NCBI GenBank assembly: GCA_947489525.1
Contig: CANLDW010000002.1
Location: forward strand, 558,001 to 622,000
Length of the DNA: 64,000 nucleotides
From: an uncultured Psychrobacter sp.
GTDB lineage: Bacteria; Pseudomonadota; Gammaproteobacteria; Pseudomonadales; Moraxellaceae
Direction of reading: 5' to 3'
Positions 62,191 to 64,000 of the stretch are shown one piece after another. The notes below the pieces were generated by a model. It did no database searches, was not told where the DNA came from, and saw only the letters and a list, made by a program, of their open reading frames with translations. The translations under genes and the position numbers were made by a program. How positions within the stretch are numbered: position 1 is the stretch's first letter; each line of letters starts with the position of its first letter.

Positions 62191-62562
62191 ATGAACGAAC
62201 AAGCCAATCAATTTAGTCCAAGTACAGTAGATCCTACTGTGCTCAGCCTCACGGATAATGCTGCGCAAAAAGTGCGCCGTCTACGCGAAGAGGAAGGCGA
62301 TAGTAGTTTGATGCTACGCGTCTATGTTACTGGCGGCGGCTGCTCGGGGTTTTCTTACGGTTTTAGATTCGACAGTGATTTGAACGAAGACGACGCTAAC
62401 TTTGATAACGATGATGTCACTTTGGTTATCGATTCACTCAGTTATCAGTACTTGCAAGGCTCTACGGTTGATTATACTGAAGGATTAGAGGGCGCGCGCT
62501 TTGTTGTTCAAAACCCAAACGCAACCACAACGTGCGGCTGTGGTTCGTCCTTTTCTATATAG
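62191..62562 (+). CDS. erpA: Iron-sulfur cluster insertion protein ErpA
   Basis: ErpA is an A-type carrier that inserts iron-sulfur clusters into target proteins, for example in isoprenoid synthesis and respiration. The 123-residue protein has the three cluster-binding cysteines Cys51 ([11 protein letters not shown]), Cys115 and Cys117 ([11 protein letters not shown]). The length is close to E. coli ErpA (114) with a small N-terminal extension. It stands alone. Confidence 0.94.
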   Translation: MNEQANQFSPSTVDPTVLSLTDNAAQKVRRLREEEGDSSLMLRVYVTGGGCSGFSYGFRFDSDLNEDDANFDNDDVTLVIDSLSYQYLQGSTVDYTEGLEGARFVVQNPNATTTCGCGSSFSI

Positions 62563-63034
62563 ACTTCGATGCTCTAATATAGCTTAAGGTCTGTTATACG
62601 TATTTGACTACCTGTCATGAAACGTCAAGTCGCGTTTGTTTTTCTACAAGTTTTAACAAGATTAAATAAAACAACTGTTGATTGATACAATGTTTTCTCC
62701 TCTTAGTGTACAACTGTACTCTCATAAATATGGCTCGTACCGATAACGCAATCAAATGTACATCTAATCGGTTTTATGTTGTTTTTAGATAAGTATATGC
62801 TTAAATGGACTCTTATATTAAGTAGCTCTACTAAACAATATAAACGCTGGTGAATATATAGTAAAAGACAGCATTTAATGTGCTGTCTTATCAGTTTGGC
62901 ACTGGGCTTTGATGGTTGTAAACCAAGTATTGTTCTTTTGCCATTCAAGATTTGATCAGACGTAAACCACTTGTTGTATAGCTATTAAAAAATATTGTTC
63001 CATTATCTAATTCCTATACATAAGGTATATACAC
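62563..63034. other. Intergenic region after erpA
   Basis: The 472-bp AT-rich spacer has only short antisense frames without family features or ribosome-binding sites. No hairpin terminator was found directly after erpA. Nothing else is recognised. Confidence 0.4.
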
Positions 63035-63391
63035 ATGGCTAAGTTATCACTTGACGAGTTAAATGAAATTGACGGCTTCATCGCAGCAGCACTGGTAGAC
63101 GGCGAATCAGGATTGGCGTTAGCAACGACAGGTACTGGTATTGACCTTGAGCTTGCAGCCGCTGGTAACACTGAAGTGGTGCGCTCAAAGCGCAAAGTCG
63201 CTGAAGCATTAGGTCTAAACGAAAATATCGAGGATATCCTCATTACCCTTAGCAAGCAGTATCACTTGATCCGTCCGCTCGTACGTAACGAAAACTTGTT
63301 TTTGTATCTAGTACTAGACCGTCAAAAGTCGAACCTAGCAATGGCGCGTCACAACCTAAAAAGCTTTGAGACTGAATTAGACTTTTCGTAG
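63035..63391 (+). CDS. Roadblock/LC7-like protein
   Basis: The 118-residue protein has the layout of a Roadblock/LC7 (profilin-like) domain: [22 protein letters not shown] at the start, a helix with [16 protein letters not shown], a strand [16 protein letters not shown] and [23 protein letters not shown]. Such domains often regulate small GTPases or form complexes; no partner GTPase is next to it here. Family assignment is moderate. A strong terminator follows, so it is monocistronic. Confidence 0.7.
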   Translation: MAKLSLDELNEIDGFIAAALVDGESGLALATTGTGIDLELAAAGNTEVVRSKRKVAEALGLNENIEDILITLSKQYHLIRPLVRNENLFLYLVLDRQKSNLAMARHNLKSFETELDFS

Positions 63392-63464
63392 TTCAGGTAT
63401 CAACTAGTCTAGGTATCAATCTAGGTAGCGACTGGCAGTCTTAGTAGCTGGAGTCGTTATCACA

Positions 63465-63497
63465 AGCACCTACCCTTACCGGTAGGTGCTTTTTTTA
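63465..63497 (+). terminator. Rho-independent terminator of the Roadblock-like gene
   Basis: AGCACCTACC and GGTAGGTGCT form a perfect 10-bp stem with a 6-base loop, followed by T7. Confidence 0.92.
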
Positions 63498-63670
63498 CGC
63501 GAATAAAAAAGCAAAACAGTACAGGCAAAGCTTACGCTATTTGTAATTGTACGTGGTTTTTAGTACCGCTTTGGGCTAAACTGACGGGATTATTAGCCCC
63601 TTGATTATTCTTTTACGCTCGCCTGTAATCTGCGGCGATCCGCCATAATAAATAACATTAGATGACTATT

Positions 63671-64000
63671 ATGAGTAATGTTGTAAGTAGCTTTGTCGAT
63701 TTTAAAATTCCAAGCTGGTTTGAGACCCAGCACCTAGCAGGTATGCTACGTGGTATCGAAAAAGAGGGTCTGCGCGTAACGCCTGATGGCTATTTAGCGC
63801 AAACACCGCACTCAACCAAGCTTGGCTCAAAGCTGACTCACCCTTTTATCACTACAGATTACTCTGAGAGCTTGCTTGAGCTGATCACGGAGCCTAAAAA
63901 TACGCCAAAAGAGACGCTCACTATGTTGCGCCAACTGCACGTCTTGGTTTATCAAGGCATTGCAGCAGATGAGCTGATGTGGCCGCTGTCCATGCCTTGC
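63671..64000 (+). CDS. gshA: Glutamate-cysteine ligase, 3' end outside window
   Basis: GshA makes gamma-glutamylcysteine, the first step of glutathione synthesis. The first 110 residues are visible and include SWFETQHLAGMLRGIEKEGLRV with the ATP-binding EKEGLR motif and TTDYSESLLELITEP, hallmarks of the gammaproteobacterial enzyme (about 520 residues). An in-frame ATG at 63662 would add three residues; neither start has a clear ribosome-binding site. The gene runs off the right edge. Confidence 0.93.
   Translation, partial: MSNVVSSFVDFKIPSWFETQHLAGMLRGIEKEGLRVTPDGYLAQTPHSTKLGSKLTHPFITTDYSESLLELITEPKNTPKETLTMLRQLHVLVYQGIAADELMWPLSMPC

Noticed and set aside
62703-62948. 81-codon minus-strand frame in the erpA downstream gap
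   Set aside because: AT-rich random-looking frame, no ribosome-binding site and no recognisable pattern.

Overview
The window is a chromosomal segment of a gammaproteobacterium of the family Moraxellaceae, most likely Psychrobacter. The evidence is protein style and gene order (rimP-nusA-infB-rbfA-truB, pilBCD-coaE, lptFG opposite pepA-holC), a gene that I recognise as Balon, the cold-shock ribosome hibernation factor described from Psychrobacter urativorans, and a short repeat (TATAGTCAATCAATATTA...GACTATA) that I associate with Psychrobacter genomes. No phage, IS transposase, integrase or CRISPR array is visible.

Layout. 1-5.1 kb: the class I aldolase gene fda (cut by the left edge), a DMT permease, an ABC exporter and an alpha/beta hydrolase. 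5.1-8.0 kb: the main accessory region. A frameshifted 5' fragment of alkB is followed by an AT-rich two-gene module (a 206-aa protein of unknown function, then an XRE-HTH/ImmA-type metalloprotease), and then by a complete alkB whose 5' part is a second, diverged copy of the fragment. The module has its own promoter, an operator-like site over the -10 box, and a perfect 13-bp inverted repeat with the same core inside the start of the regulator gene. 8-17.8 kb: an oxidoreductase, an EEP-family hydrolase, Balon, oligopeptidase A, a small zinc-ribbon protein, an orphan DarG-like macrodomain, a haloalkane dehalogenase and an acidic disordered protein.

17.8-32.6 kb is one long minus-strand block for translation and RNA metabolism: tpiA, secG, tRNA-Leu(GAG), initiator tRNA, rimP, nusA, infB, rbfA, truB, then small stress-type proteins, rpsO, pnp and glsA. 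It matches the E. coli metY-rimP-nusA-infB-rbfA-truB-rpsO-pnp order, but here it is broken by terminators, by the insertion of three small genes between truB and rpsO, and by an 829-bp gap with a MITE-like repeat between rpsO and pnp. 33.1-38.9 kb: type IV pilus genes pilB, pilC, pilD, then coaE, which overlaps the 3' end of rlmB. 39-46.5 kb: ppnP, recN, yqgE, ruvX, tusA, a methyltransferase and xerD.

46.5-53 kb has small membrane proteins among REP-like hairpins, one unusual structured intergenic element (47.8-47.95 kb), an MgtC-like protein, a methyltransferase, lptF/lptG and a cysteine hydrolase. 53-64 kb: pepA, holC, sstT, cbpA-cbpM, two tandem Bor-family lipoproteins, an RlpA-like protein, the ABC-F protein YheS, erpA, a Roadblock-like protein and the start of gshA (cut by the right edge). 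Short tandem repeats in intergenic sequence (6, 8, 13, 14 and 17-bp units) are unusually common.

All calls come from reading the sequence. No database search was possible, so family names rest on recalled motifs and gene order.
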